From the NCBI GenBank assembly GCA_964427855.1, contig CAYRVH010000034.1, positions 1 to 41,190 on the forward strand: a DNA stretch of 41,190 bases, written 5' to 3'. Position 1 is the stretch's first letter, and each line of letters opens with the position of its first letter. Shown here piece after piece: positions 7,712 through 15,737 of the stretch. Below the pieces are notes generated by a model. That model saw only the letters and a program-made list of their open reading frames with translations. It did no database searches and was not told the DNA's origin. Source of the DNA: JAUPKT01 sp964427855 (lineage in GTDB: Bacteria; Desulfobacterota; Desulfomonilia; Desulfomonilales; Desulfomonilaceae). A program made the translations under genes and the position numbers.

Positions 7712-8621
7712 GCGCACCTGCCGTACTGAACTCTTTCCGACTCTCATTGATCAGCAGCGGCAAGATCGATGCCGCTCCTACAACCAGACCGTCAACGATA
7801 CTCAAACGAGTCAGCCCAAGGATGCCTCTGAGTCCTGGGATGAGAAAAGTCATGGATTGCAACGCCAGCGAGGAAATGACGGCCAGATTGAGATACTGAT
7901 TGGGTTGGGAGTGCCCGCGGCTGAGAATACTGCCTTGTGTTGATCGACATGAAAGCACGTGTAGTATCTGGCCTGTGGTAAGGCTTTGAAAAGCTAGGGT
8001 GCTTGCAGCGGCCCCCACACCGTATCGAGAAAGACCATACAAATAGGCTCCCATGGACGCGGACGCCAGAAGACTGCCCTCAAAGGCTATCTTCTTAAAT
8101 TCATCAGAGATCACGATGGGTTCGGTGGGATCTCGAGGAGGCTGATCCATTATGTCCGGGTCAGGCGGGTCCACGGCGAGAGCCAACCCGGGGAAAATGT
8201 CCGAGACTAGGTTTATCCATAACAATTGCATGGTGCTGAGAGGGTGCCCCAGACCTAACGCGCCGGCCATCAACATTATCTGGATCTCGCTGAGATTTGT
8301 CGAAAGCAGATAGTGCAGAGTTTTCCGAACGTTTTCTACTATGGATCGGCCGTCCCTCATGGCAACAACCAAGGTCTCGAGATCGTCGGATTCGAGTACT
8401 GCGTCGGCCACCTCACGGGCTACATCGGTACCGCTCGCACCCATCGCGATCCCAACGTCGGCTGCTTTCAGGGCAGGCCCATCATTTATTCCGTCGCCGG
8501 TCATCGCTACAACTCGACCGTTTTTCTGGAGAGCCTGCACAATCTGAAGCTTATTGGCGGGACTCACTCGTGAAAAAACATGAACATGGGACCCCAGGGC
8601 TTTGACTAGAGACGGGTCCAT
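7704..8621 (-). CDS. P-type ATPase, C-terminal part (separated by a frameshift)
   Basis: This 305-residue frame continues the ATPase encoded at 8551-10740 after a one-base frame change near 8622-8645. It contains the hinge motif MTGDGINDGPALK, then the final membrane helices. STNLSEI (helix M5) and QLLWINLVSD (helix M6) keep the N, E, N and D residues that bind Ca2+ or Mn2+ in P2A-type pumps. The ATG at 8621 lies inside the ATPase region and has no good ribosome site, so it is unlikely to be a true start. Its stop overlaps the MetK-like start. The full product, with one base corrected, would be about 1011 residues. Confidence 0.85.
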   Translation of the reverse strand: MDPSLVKALGSHVHVFSRVSPANKLQIVQALQKNGRVVAMTGDGINDGPALKAADVGIAMGASGTDVAREVADAVLESDDLETLVVAMRDGRSIVENVRKTLHYLLSTNLSEIQIMLMAGALGLGHPLSTMQLLWINLVSDIFPGLALAVDPPDPDIMDQPPRDPTEPIVISDEFKKIAFEGSLLASASMGAYLYGLSRYGVGAAASTLAFQSLTTGQILHVLSCRSTQGSILSRGHSQPNQYLNLAVISSLALQSMTFLIPGLRGILGLTRLSIVDGLVVGAASILPLLINESRKEFSTAGAHE

Positions 8622-10740
8622 AGCGGAGAGCTCTTGAGTCTAATACTTCCAAGGGGTTGCCATTGCTGAGTCCAAGTTCTTTTCCCACGGCGTAGGCCGT
8701 CGCTGCTTGGTCGCCCGTTATCATTACGGTTTCCAAGCCCGCTCGATGAAACCTTCTTATGGACTGCTTCGCCTGCTCTCTGATCGGGTCGGCCATGCCA
8801 ATGAGACCGAGCCATACGAGATCGTGGTCGCCTTTCAGTCCTGCGTTTGGCTCAGATATCCTGTAACCGATCCCAAGCACCCGCAACCCATCGCCAGCCA
8901 TGTTATCGTTCTGATATTCTATTGCGTCCCGATCCTCCTCTGAAAACGGTATAAGCTCTCCGTCTCTGTAATGACGACTACACATGGACAACACTTCAGA
9001 GGGATTCCCCTTCACCGCGAAGAGCGTCTTGGAACCATCCCACACATGCGTTGTCTCCATGAAGTTTCTGTTTTCAGAACGATACTGAATACTTATCAAG
9101 GGATGCTGTTCTCTTAAGGCGACTACGTCGATCCCGGACTGCATAGCCATGTGAATGAGGGCGTTCTCAGTGGGCGATCCGGTCACGACGTACCCTCCGT
9201 TGTGATGCTCGATCTTCGACTCATTGCAGAGCACGCTCACGCGTACCATCATCATGAGGGGATCTGTCGAAAAAAGGTCTACAGGATGACCGTCCGCCGC
9301 GAAGATGCCGTCCTTTATCTGAACCATCATGTCCCCGCAACACATGGAGGTCACGCTCATCCTATTGTAGGTGATGGTGCCTGTCTTGTCGAAGCAGATG
9401 GTCTGGACCGACCCAAGGGTGCATATTGCATCAAGATTTCTGATGATGACCTTGTCTCGTCTCAGGCGCTTGACCCCCAGAGCCAGCGTCGTAGTGGCCA
9501 CCGCGGGGAGGCCTTCCGGTACTGCGGCTACTGCCAACGCAATGGAGGTCTTGAGCATTTCGATGAAACCTCTTCCGTAGAGGAACCCAAAGAGGAAAAA
9601 AAGAATGCATAGCGCAGCTGAGATTAAAACGAGTTTGTTTCCAAGTCCTTCCAACTGCCTCTCGATGAGAGTCGGTGGGGTTTCTATCTCCGAAACCAAA
9701 TTTTTGATTTTGCCGATTTCCGATGACGCTCCCACTGCAACGACGACCCCAGTACCTGCGCCACCCACAACCAACGTCCCTGAGTACACCATGTTCAACC
9801 GATCAGCGAGCGCTATATCGGTCTTTCTCAGGGCCTCTTTGATCTTGCGCACCGGCATGCTCTCCCCGGTCAACACCGATTCATCAACCGTCAACTCATG
9901 AGCATGAATGACCCTCGCATCCGCAGCCACGCGAGTCCCAGGCTTCAACAGGAGGATGTCGCCTACGACAACCTCATCTGCAGCAACCTCCTGCAAAATG
10001 CCCTCACGCACCACTTGAGCAGATCCCGATACGAGTTGTTTAAGGGCATGAATAGTTCTTTCTGCCTCCCTCTCAGTCACAAAACCGATCACCGCGTTTA
10101 TGCCCACCACGGCCATGACGACACAGGCGTCCAGTAGGCCCCCTGTTACGGCCGAGAGAACTGCAGCGCCAACCAGCAGAGCCACGGGAAGTGAATGGAA
10201 CTGCTCAACGAAGATCTGAAAGTCTGAACGTGGAGGACTGTCAGGAACAAAATTTGGCCCAAATCTGTGGCGACTGTTTTCCACGTCTGCGGGGGAGAGG
10301 CCGCTTCGCGCCGACGTACTAAGTCTTTGAACGACCGTTTGAGGACTCATTCGGTGCCAAGCATCAGAGTCCTGACGCTGCAACAGTGCAGCCTTGGGTT
10401 TTTCCTGTGACCTGTCTCCGCCTCCTGAGGCCGCCGAGGAGGACGATTTCTCCCCTGAAAATCCTTGTGGATACCGCGATGTGCAGCCTCCGCATACTTG
10501 AGATTCTCTCACAAATTGCAGCACGCAATTTTCAAGGATGGCGGTGATGACCCTGGGGTTGCAGCGAGGGTCATAATGGACGAGCGCATTTCCCGTAAGT
10601 GTGTTGGGAACAATCTGCGTGATTTCACCATGTTTCAGACCCAGTGCAATGAGCCGAACTTTGAGCTCTTCGGAGCGATACAGCCCCCGCACCTTGTAAC
10701 GCACCCTGCCTTTTACTGCGTCATGCAAGATTCGAAGCAA
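8551..10740 (-). CDS. P-type ATPase (Ca2+/P2A type) with N-terminal HMA-like module, N-terminal part of frameshifted gene
   Basis: The start is TTG 10740, preceded by GAGGAGAG. Residues 1-78 are an HMA-like module (KGRVRYKVRGL, then NTLTGNALVHYDP), followed by a linker with CGGC (C83, C86) and a Ser/Gly-rich stretch. Then come cation-ATPase N-terminus, the actuator loop TGES (291-294), helix M4 with PEGLPAVAT (408-416), the phosphorylated aspartate D451 in DKTGTIT, and the nucleotide-binding domain through GDQAATAYAVGKELG. The P-E-G-L signature is that of Ca2+/Mn2+ pumps, not heavy-metal CPx pumps. The last 30 or so residues are out of frame; the correct frame resumes around 8622-8645 and continues at 7704-8621. 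The break could be a sequencing error or a real pseudogene. Confidence 0.88.
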   Translation of the reverse strand: MLRILHDAVKGRVRYKVRGLYRSEELKVRLIALGLKHGEITQIVPNTLTGNALVHYDPRCNPRVITAILENCVLQFVRESQVCGGCTSRYPQGFSGEKSSSSAASGGGDRSQEKPKAALLQRQDSDAWHRMSPQTVVQRLSTSARSGLSPADVENSRHRFGPNFVPDSPPRSDFQIFVEQFHSLPVALLVGAAVLSAVTGGLLDACVVMAVVGINAVIGFVTEREAERTIHALKQLVSGSAQVVREGILQEVAADEVVVGDILLLKPGTRVAADARVIHAHELTVDESVLTGESMPVRKIKEALRKTDIALADRLNMVYSGTLVVGGAGTGVVVAVGASSEIGKIKNLVSEIETPPTLIERQLEGLGNKLVLISAALCILFFLFGFLYGRGFIEMLKTSIALAVAAVPEGLPAVATTTLALGVKRLRRDKVIIRNLDAICTLGSVQTICFDKTGTITYNRMSVTSMCCGDMMVQIKDGIFAADGHPVDLFSTDPLMMMVRVSVLCNESKIEHHNGGYVVTGSPTENALIHMAMQSGIDVVALREQHPLISIQYRSENRNFMETTHVWDGSKTLFAVKGNPSEVLSMCSRHYRDGELIPFSEEDRDAIEYQNDNMAGDGLRVLGIGYRISEPNAGLKGDHDLVWLGLIGMADPIREQAKQSIRRFHRAGLETVMITGDQAATAYAVGKELGLSNGNPLEVLDSRALRYGPVSSQSPGVPCSCFFTSESRQ

Positions 10741-10927
10741 GAAAACTCTCCTCGCATTTGGACGAGATCTCGAGGACGATTTGTTGTGGTTCGAAGCAAC
10801 GCGGACCAGTGCCTCGCTGGGAGGATTCCTTCCTGCCTACGCGTCCACAGTCATTAACGTCGGCAACCATTTGTTCAGACAGTTGCTCATTCCACAGCGG
10901 GAAATGGACGCTCACAGAAGTGAAGGA

Positions 10928-11452
10928 TTATTCTGCGTCGGCGTCGTCGAAATCTTCCCAGGTGATGTCCGGTGTTTCTTTGTGGGCCTCGTGAACCCGA
11001 GTAAAAATTCCCAGGGCATAATAAAAGGCTGTATACCACGCAGGCGCAACCAAATTCCCTCGAGCTATTTGTATGATACCCGAGACGAGGAGAGCGAGAA
11101 AAACCATACTGGGGATGTCGAGCTCGTTTCCGCTAAACCGCTTCAGCCGCTTATCATAAGCCTCAAAGGTGCGGGTGACATTTGTCAACAGGGTCTTGGC
11201 AGGCGATCTCGGTCTCTGCAAATGAAAAAGCCCCTCTTTTTTGGCAAATTTCTTTATGCCTCCATAGCTGTGATGTTCGGAGAGTATCAACACACTTGCT
11301 GTGGTAGGATTGATCGAAACTTCCTCAACTTCAGGGAAGTTGCGCAGAGCCTCCTCCAAAGTCTCGAAATACCGCACGTTCCCCTTCGCGGACGGAATCC
11401 TTATTCTCATGCGCCGACCCGCATGATGACACACAAAGGCCTCTGGGATCAT
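10928..11452 (-). CDS. HMA-like domain protein with two membrane helices
   Basis: The gene encodes 174 residues from ATG 11452; a GTG at 11527 would overlap the preceding gene. Residues about 1-75 follow the HMA2 pattern (HHAGRRMRIRIPSAKGN, then FPEVEEVSINPTTASVLIL) again without CxxC. Two hydrophobic segments (MVFLALLVSGIIQIA, then AWYTAFYYALGIFTRV) follow, and the tail is acidic (EDFDDADAE). The gene sits between the DUF5132-like gene (31 bp upstream) and the ATPase gene (187 bp downstream), all on one strand. The arrangement suggests an accessory subunit or assembly partner of the ATPase (inference from neighbourhood). Confidence 0.75.
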   Translation of the reverse strand: MIPEAFVCHHAGRRMRIRIPSAKGNVRYFETLEEALRNFPEVEEVSINPTTASVLILSEHHSYGGIKKFAKKEGLFHLQRPRSPAKTLLTNVTRTFEAYDKRLKRFSGNELDIPSMVFLALLVSGIIQIARGNLVAPAWYTAFYYALGIFTRVHEAHKETPDITWEDFDDADAE

Positions 11453-11483
11453 TGCGAACCTGCCTAAGGACGAGAGCGAAACC

Positions 11484-11747
11484 TCAGTCTGCTGCAGCTT
11501 TTGCTGCCATTTGTGCATCCGCCTCACTCACGGCTTCAGCGGCAATATCCTCTACTTCTTCCATGACTTCTGCGACGATCTCACGCCCCCCCTGGTACAG
11601 CATGTATCCACCCTTAATAGCTGCTTTGAGCAGCGGCCGTACAGCCGCTCCTATGACAGGGATAACAACGGGGGCAGCCAATAGCGCCACTCCGACAGCA
11701 ACCCCCGTCCAAAGATCCGCCTTGGGGAGATAGTTTGAAAGAGCCAT
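11484..11747 (-). CDS. DUF5132-like small membrane protein
   Basis: This 87-residue protein starts at ATG 11747, with AAGGAGG 7-8 nt upstream. A glycine- and alanine-rich hydrophobic region (residues about 12-50, VAVGVALLAAPVVIPVIGAA) is followed by an acidic helix rich in E and A. The pattern ADLWTGVAVGVALLAAPVVI matches my recollection of the DUF5132 family, which is often seen beside HMA-like proteins and P-type ATPases. It is the first gene of the ATPase cluster. By analogy with small membrane partners of mycobacterial P-type ATPases it may act as a scaffold or metal-delivery factor, but that is only an inference. Confidence 0.7.
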   Translation of the reverse strand: MALSNYLPKADLWTGVAVGVALLAAPVVIPVIGAAVRPLLKAAIKGGYMLYQGGREIVAEVMEEVEDIAAEAVSEADAQMAAKAAAD

Positions 11748-11810
11748 TGTGATCCTCCTTGTAAGATGTTTTGACACGACAAGGTGCGTCAGGATTTCAC
11801 TTTGTACAAT

Positions 11811-11837
11811 TATTGTTAGCATATTGTTAGAATTATA
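11811..11837 (-). promoter_or_regulatory. Possible promoter and operator of the DUF5132/ATPase operon
   Basis: A good -10 box (TATAAT on the minus strand, 11832-11837) lies 85 nt upstream of the first start codon; no matching -35 is seen. Immediately downstream, at the expected start of transcription, TATTGTTAG is repeated exactly at 11811-11819 and 11822-11830 with an 11-bp period. A TTGTACAA palindrome is at 11802-11809. Repeats one helical turn apart suggest a regulator-binding site. Confidence 0.4.
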
Positions 11838-11972
11838 TTAAAAATGAAAAGGACAGCTCATTTTGTCACGAACAGGTTCTCCGCCTCTCAAGGACTCTCG
11901 AGCGTCCAAATCGGCCCAAATAATTCGGATTTTTGTGGAGCAGCAGAGGTGATTGTGTGGGTACTCACTGCG

Positions 11973-12140
11973 GGTATATAGGAATTCTCGAAATTAATCA
12001 CGAATTGGGTCCGTGTACCCTCAATGGGTCATCCTCACGAAAGTGGGGATCCATACTGAGTTTCCTGGATTCCCATTTTCATGGAAACGACAACGTAAGG
12101 TCTGAGCATTTCGCGATTTCTCTTGAGAAAGGTTATAGAC
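11973..12140 (+). repeat. Dispersed stem-loop repeat, copy B
   Basis: This is the most complete copy of the family. The left arm (ATATAGGAATTCTCG, ATCACGAATTGGG) is followed by a stem-loop CCTCAC-GAAA-GTGGGG. Next come a second stem-loop around TTCCCATTTTCATGGAA and a third inverted repeat, TTTCTCTTGAGAAA. It shares most positions with 2131-2295. It lies between the DUF5132-like gene and rtcB. Confidence 0.85.
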
Positions 12141-12514
12141 GGCACTCCAGGTGATCTTGGCCATGAGGGCTCTTGAAGCCACACGCTTTGCCACAATCTG
12201 AAAGTTCTTGGTGAATGACCAATGCTCCAGGCAGCCCGTGTCCTGTTGTTTCTTGGGCTCCATGGCGGGAATAGTTGTTGGCGAAGATGTCGAAATCGTC
12301 ACCGTGCGTGAGAAGACATCGAACACGGGCCGCAGCGAGAAAATCTGCAGGGCCAGCTGGCAATATATCGGAATTTCTGCAAAGGCCAGTGGCAATTCTC
12401 GCCAAAAATCAAACAAACGAGCCTTGTACGAGACGCTGACTGTACAAAAACGGCAAACTTCTGGAACTGAAAGATTCAGGCCCCCGGCCTGACGGATCAC
12501 GGCGGCAAAAACCC
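12141..12514. other. Non-coding interval downstream of rtcB
   Basis: I see no convincing gene here. The longest open frame on the minus strand (about 165 codons) runs through repeat copy B and therefore is not a conserved protein. No terminator hairpin with a T-run was found after rtcB. Confidence 0.5.
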
Positions 12515-13963
12515 TCAACCTTTGATGACGCCTATGGGCCTAATCCGAGCCACTTTGGATGCGAGCCCCGCTCGCTGCACCACATCCACTACCGCGCTGA
12601 CGTCTTTGTACGCCTCCGGACATTCTTCTCTAAGGGTCTTCCTGCCAACCCAACGCGGATAGATGTCTGCTGCCTCGAGCTCTTTTTCGATAGACCGCCC
12701 GTGGGTTTTTTTGATGGCTTCGCTTCGAGACATAATCCTCCCCGCGCCGTGGCAAGCCGAGCCAAAGGTCTCTTTCAACGCCCCGTGTCGTCCTACAAGC
12801 ACGTATGACGCCCTCCCCATATCTCCCGGGATGAGGACGGGCTGCCCTGTGGATTGATATTGAAGCGGAAGTTCTGCATGCCCCGGAGGAAGCGCTCTGG
12901 TAGCGCCTTTTCGATGCACACAGAGACGAATCAGTTTTCCATTGACCTCGTGAGTCTCAATTTTGGCGATGTTGTGGCAGACGTCGTACAAGAGTCGCAG
13001 ACCCAAATCCCGAGGCGAAATCCCAAGGGTTTTTTGCCATACATCACAGGCCATGTGCATCAGTATCTGTCGATTGGCAAAGGCAAAATTTGCCGCCGCC
13101 GCCATTGCCGCAAGATACTGTTTCCCCAGAGCTCCAGCGATTCTCGTGCATGCAAGCTGCTTATCCGGGATTTCTATGCCTTCGGCCCCCACGCTCTTGA
13201 CCATTTTGGCCAAAAATTCGTCGCACACCTGATAGCCAAAGCCGCGGGAACCGCTGTGGATCATAACGGTTACTCGACCAAGCTCCAGCCCCCATGCGCG
13301 AGCGATTTCTTCGTCGAATATCTGGTCAATAAAACCGATTTCCATGAAGTGATTCCCAGAGCCAAGCGTACCGAGTTGATCCTTGCCTCTCTCGAAGGCT
13401 CTTTCGCTCGCGGCGTGGGGATCAGCCCCTTCTAAAGCGCCTCGACTCTCGATCATATCGAGCTCGCTCTCATCGCCCCACCCCTCCTGAATTGCCCATT
13501 TGGCCCCGCGTTTGAGAACCTCGGCCATGGACTTTTTGGTGAGCTTGATTCCGCCTCTGGAACCCACTCCGCACGGCACGTGGGCAAAAAGACCGTCGAT
13601 GAGGTTCCGAAGACGAGGAAACACCTCTGAGCGTGTGAGCGAGGTCACGGCCAAACGAACGCCGCAGTTGATGTCATACCCCACGCCGCCTGGCGATACC
13701 ACCCCTTTTTCCAAATCAAAGGCGGCGACCCCTCCTATGGGAAAGCCATAACCCCAGTGGACATCGGGCATGGCCAACGACCTTCCCACTATGCCGGGTA
13801 AGTGCGCCACATTGTACACCTGATCTACGCTCTGGTCCTTCTCGATTTCTGCGAGATTCCGCGCGTCCGTGTAGATCATACCCGGGACGCGCATTTTGCC
13901 GACCTTGGGGATCTCCCATCGGATGTCGTCAATACGCCGAATCGTGTATTTTGTTTGCGCCAC
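12515..13963 (-). CDS. rtcB: RNA-splicing ligase RtcB
   Basis: The 482-residue protein matches RtcB, which joins 2',3'-cyclic phosphate (or 3'-phosphate) and 5'-hydroxyl RNA ends using GTP and Mn2+. The metal and guanylation residues are all visible and line up with the P. horikoshii enzyme: D97 and C100 (GVGYDINCG), H205 (GSGNHF), H236 (IHSGSRG), H330 (DVCHNIA) and H405 in CHGAGR, the histidine expected to carry GMP. The start is GTG 13963 with AGGAG 6-7 nt upstream. It is the last gene of an archease - PAP2 - rtcB set on the minus strand, 24 bp behind the PAP2 gene. Archease is the known activator of RtcB, so the grouping is functional. Confidence 0.95.
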   Translation of the reverse strand: MAQTKYTIRRIDDIRWEIPKVGKMRVPGMIYTDARNLAEIEKDQSVDQVYNVAHLPGIVGRSLAMPDVHWGYGFPIGGVAAFDLEKGVVSPGGVGYDINCGVRLAVTSLTRSEVFPRLRNLIDGLFAHVPCGVGSRGGIKLTKKSMAEVLKRGAKWAIQEGWGDESELDMIESRGALEGADPHAASERAFERGKDQLGTLGSGNHFMEIGFIDQIFDEEIARAWGLELGRVTVMIHSGSRGFGYQVCDEFLAKMVKSVGAEGIEIPDKQLACTRIAGALGKQYLAAMAAAANFAFANRQILMHMACDVWQKTLGISPRDLGLRLLYDVCHNIAKIETHEVNGKLIRLCVHRKGATRALPPGHAELPLQYQSTGQPVLIPGDMGRASYVLVGRHGALKETFGSACHGAGRIMSRSEAIKKTHGRSIEKELEAADIYPRWVGRKTLREECPEAYKDVSAVVDVVQRAGLASKVARIRPIGVIKG

Positions 13964-13987
13964 CAGTTACTCCTGTCCAATTTGTCT

Positions 13988-14803
13988 TCAGCGTGATGAG
14001 GGATCTTCGCAAACGGGCAATTTCCGAATCCCCCTTGCGACAAAAATTACAGCTATTGTTGACGCCGCTGCCCCGATGAGTGGAGACTCCGCAAATAAAG
14101 GACTATAGACACACAAGGCCCCTAATCCAGCCGCGAGTTCCACACCATAGAGGGTCTGGAAAAGCCTATTGTTTCGCTGGGGCCTTTGCCAGACGCGTCT
14201 TGAAATGATCGGCCACACAAAGACGGCGCAAAAAACAAAGGACAGGACGGCGGCAAGCATCCCTACGGCCACGTCAACCGGAAAATGCGCCCCCACACAG
14301 ATTCGTGAAATTCCGATGAATATGCCAACCGTGACCACGATATATTTGGTCATCCTCGACGCGGCGAAGCTGTATAGGGTCAGGGCAGCAGACATACCTG
14401 CAGCCGCGTGGCCAGAAGGAAAACTCCCGAACCTCAATACGGGCCCAACAACGTGTACAGTCTGTAAAACTTCCACTGGTCGCGCCATGGGGAAAAGAGC
14501 TTTCAAAGCCTGAACCAGCACACCAGACAATAATAAAGCGGCCAAGCCGAGCGCCGCTATCCGAGGATGGTACACAATGAAGCATCCCAAGATTGCTCCT
14601 AACAGGTAGCCGTCTCCCATGGTCGTCCAGGCCAACCAAAACGCATCCCACACGGGGGACTGGTGTCCGTTCAAGACCCTGAAGATGTCCTGATTATACC
14701 AAAATGAGGTGATGCAAAATCCTCCGATGATGACGAGGCAAGAGCTCGTCAAAGATTTGAGTCCTTTGGGGCGGCGGCCTTGAAAACACTCGCCATGAGA
14801 CAT
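13988..14803 (-). CDS. PAP2-family membrane phosphatase
   Basis: This 271-residue integral membrane protein carries all three acid phosphatase motifs of the PAP2 family: K101-x6-R108-P109 (KALFPMARP), PSGH with H132, and SR-x5-H173-x3-D177 (SRICVGAHFPVD). About six hydrophobic helices are visible. ATG 14803 is preferred, with AGGTGAT just upstream, over a GTG three codons earlier. Members act on lipid phosphates such as undecaprenyl pyrophosphate or phosphatidate; the substrate here cannot be told. It sits between archease and rtcB, an unexpected place for a lipid phosphatase. It could be unrelated, or it could serve an envelope-stress response with RNA repair (speculative). Confidence 0.88.
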   Translation of the reverse strand: MSHGECFQGRRPKGLKSLTSSCLVIIGGFCITSFWYNQDIFRVLNGHQSPVWDAFWLAWTTMGDGYLLGAILGCFIVYHPRIAALGLAALLLSGVLVQALKALFPMARPVEVLQTVHVVGPVLRFGSFPSGHAAAGMSAALTLYSFAASRMTKYIVVTVGIFIGISRICVGAHFPVDVAVGMLAAVLSFVFCAVFVWPIISRRVWQRPQRNNRLFQTLYGVELAAGLGALCVYSPLFAESPLIGAAASTIAVIFVARGIRKLPVCEDPSSR

Positions 14804-14930
14804 GGGTATCACCTATCAGCCATCGCACGAGTCCGTGAAATTTCTGTCGGGGCGTCTGGCGCCTATTGCGGAACACAGCATCGTTCACATGCATCTTCTT
14901 GGGCGGCGCCCATGTCGAGTCCAACCACAC

Positions 14931-15371
14931 CTAAATGTCAAATATAATACGCACAAAATATGTGTCGCCTCTGCGTATTATTTTGAGGCCGTGATACGTC
15001 ACTGCCTTTATCTCGCATTGCATCGAATGGCCTTCTGGAGTCCTCCCAAAGGCAGCGAGAGATTTCAGTACAGTGTCGGACAACTCCAGTATTTCGCCGT
15101 TCACAAAAGCTCGGCCATGAACTTGATGGTCGAAAAGGAGCTCTCGAAGCCATTCCACCAGCAAATCCTCGATGCTTGGAGCTGAAAGCATGAGCTCCCT
15201 CGATTCAGTAGGCAAAACGTTTACACGCCCCACGAGCAAAAAGGTTAATGCGTGCCCTGCATTCAAGAAAAGCTCGGCCAGAGATTCGCCGCGTACTTCG
15301 AGTCTCAAGTCTGCAGTGTGGTCAATGACTCGCCAGTTTCGTCGACTGATGGTCGTGCGGGGTGATGCCAT
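14931..15371 (-). CDS. Archease, RtcB activator
   Basis: The 146-residue length is typical of archease. The N-terminal signature is DHTADLRLEVRGESLAELF (D17, H18, D21), and near the C-terminus is IKAVTYHGLKI. Archease lets RtcB perform multiple turnovers and widens its nucleotide use; the acidic residues bind metal. It is 127 bp upstream of the PAP2 gene and, beyond that, rtcB, all on the same strand. The ribosome site before ATG 15371 is weak, so the start is less certain than the family. Confidence 0.92.
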   Translation of the reverse strand: MASPRTTISRRNWRVIDHTADLRLEVRGESLAELFLNAGHALTFLLVGRVNVLPTESRELMLSAPSIEDLLVEWLRELLFDHQVHGRAFVNGEILELSDTVLKSLAAFGRTPEGHSMQCEIKAVTYHGLKIIRRGDTYFVRIIFDI

Positions 15372-15609
15372 GTTCGGGATGTTCCGGCCTGCCTAACCTC
15401 GTGGCTACAAAGAATGATCTCCCAAATTCGTCAATGGCGCTCCCAATGAAGAGGAGCGGCAATAATTGGAATCTTTTTGTTTTACAAAAAGTTCTGGCCT
15501 TGGTCTCCGGCGCTGAAGCCACGAGCTTGCAAACAGCCGCGATCGCAGTGTTGGGAGGGAACAGACACGATCGCTTTTTCTCACAGACCATACAGACTTA
15601 GTTTGCCGC

Positions 15610-15705
15610 CCATATAGCAGTTCTCGGAAGTATTCACGAATTCGATGACATGGTCGTCATTTCGACCACTTTCCTCCCTGTCATTGCGAGCGCAGCGAAC
15701 CATGA
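15610..15705 (+). repeat. Partial repeat related to the dispersed family, plus GTCATTGCGAGCG-type element
   Basis: The left part (CCATATAGCAGTTCTCGG, then TTCACGAATTCG) matches the left arm of copies A and B. The right part differs: GTCATTTCGACC and GTCATTGCGAGCGCAGCGA, sequence types that recur as intergenic repeats in many proteobacteria. The interval 15372-15737 otherwise holds nothing recognisable. A short hairpin (CGCCT-CTTC-AGGCG, 15717-15730) lies just after gyrA but lacks a T-run. Confidence 0.5.
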
Positions 15706-15737
15706 ACCCTGCAAAGCGCCTCTTCAGGCGATTCCTA

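Noticed and set aside
10721..10915. Open frame of 64 codons between the HMA-like gene and the ATPase
   Set aside because: It overlaps the ATPase start and shows no membrane or metal-binding features; probably spacer.
12021..12518. Open frame of 165 codons on the minus strand after rtcB
   Set aside because: Its 3' half lies in repeat copy B (the typical translated-repeat ending) and no homologous features are seen.
15322..15591. Open frame of 89 codons upstream of archease
   Set aside because: It overlaps the archease start in another frame and has no ribosome site or recognisable motif.
15717..15730. Hairpin CGCCT-CTTC-AGGCG after gyrA
   Set aside because: Five-base stem with no following T-run; too weak to call.
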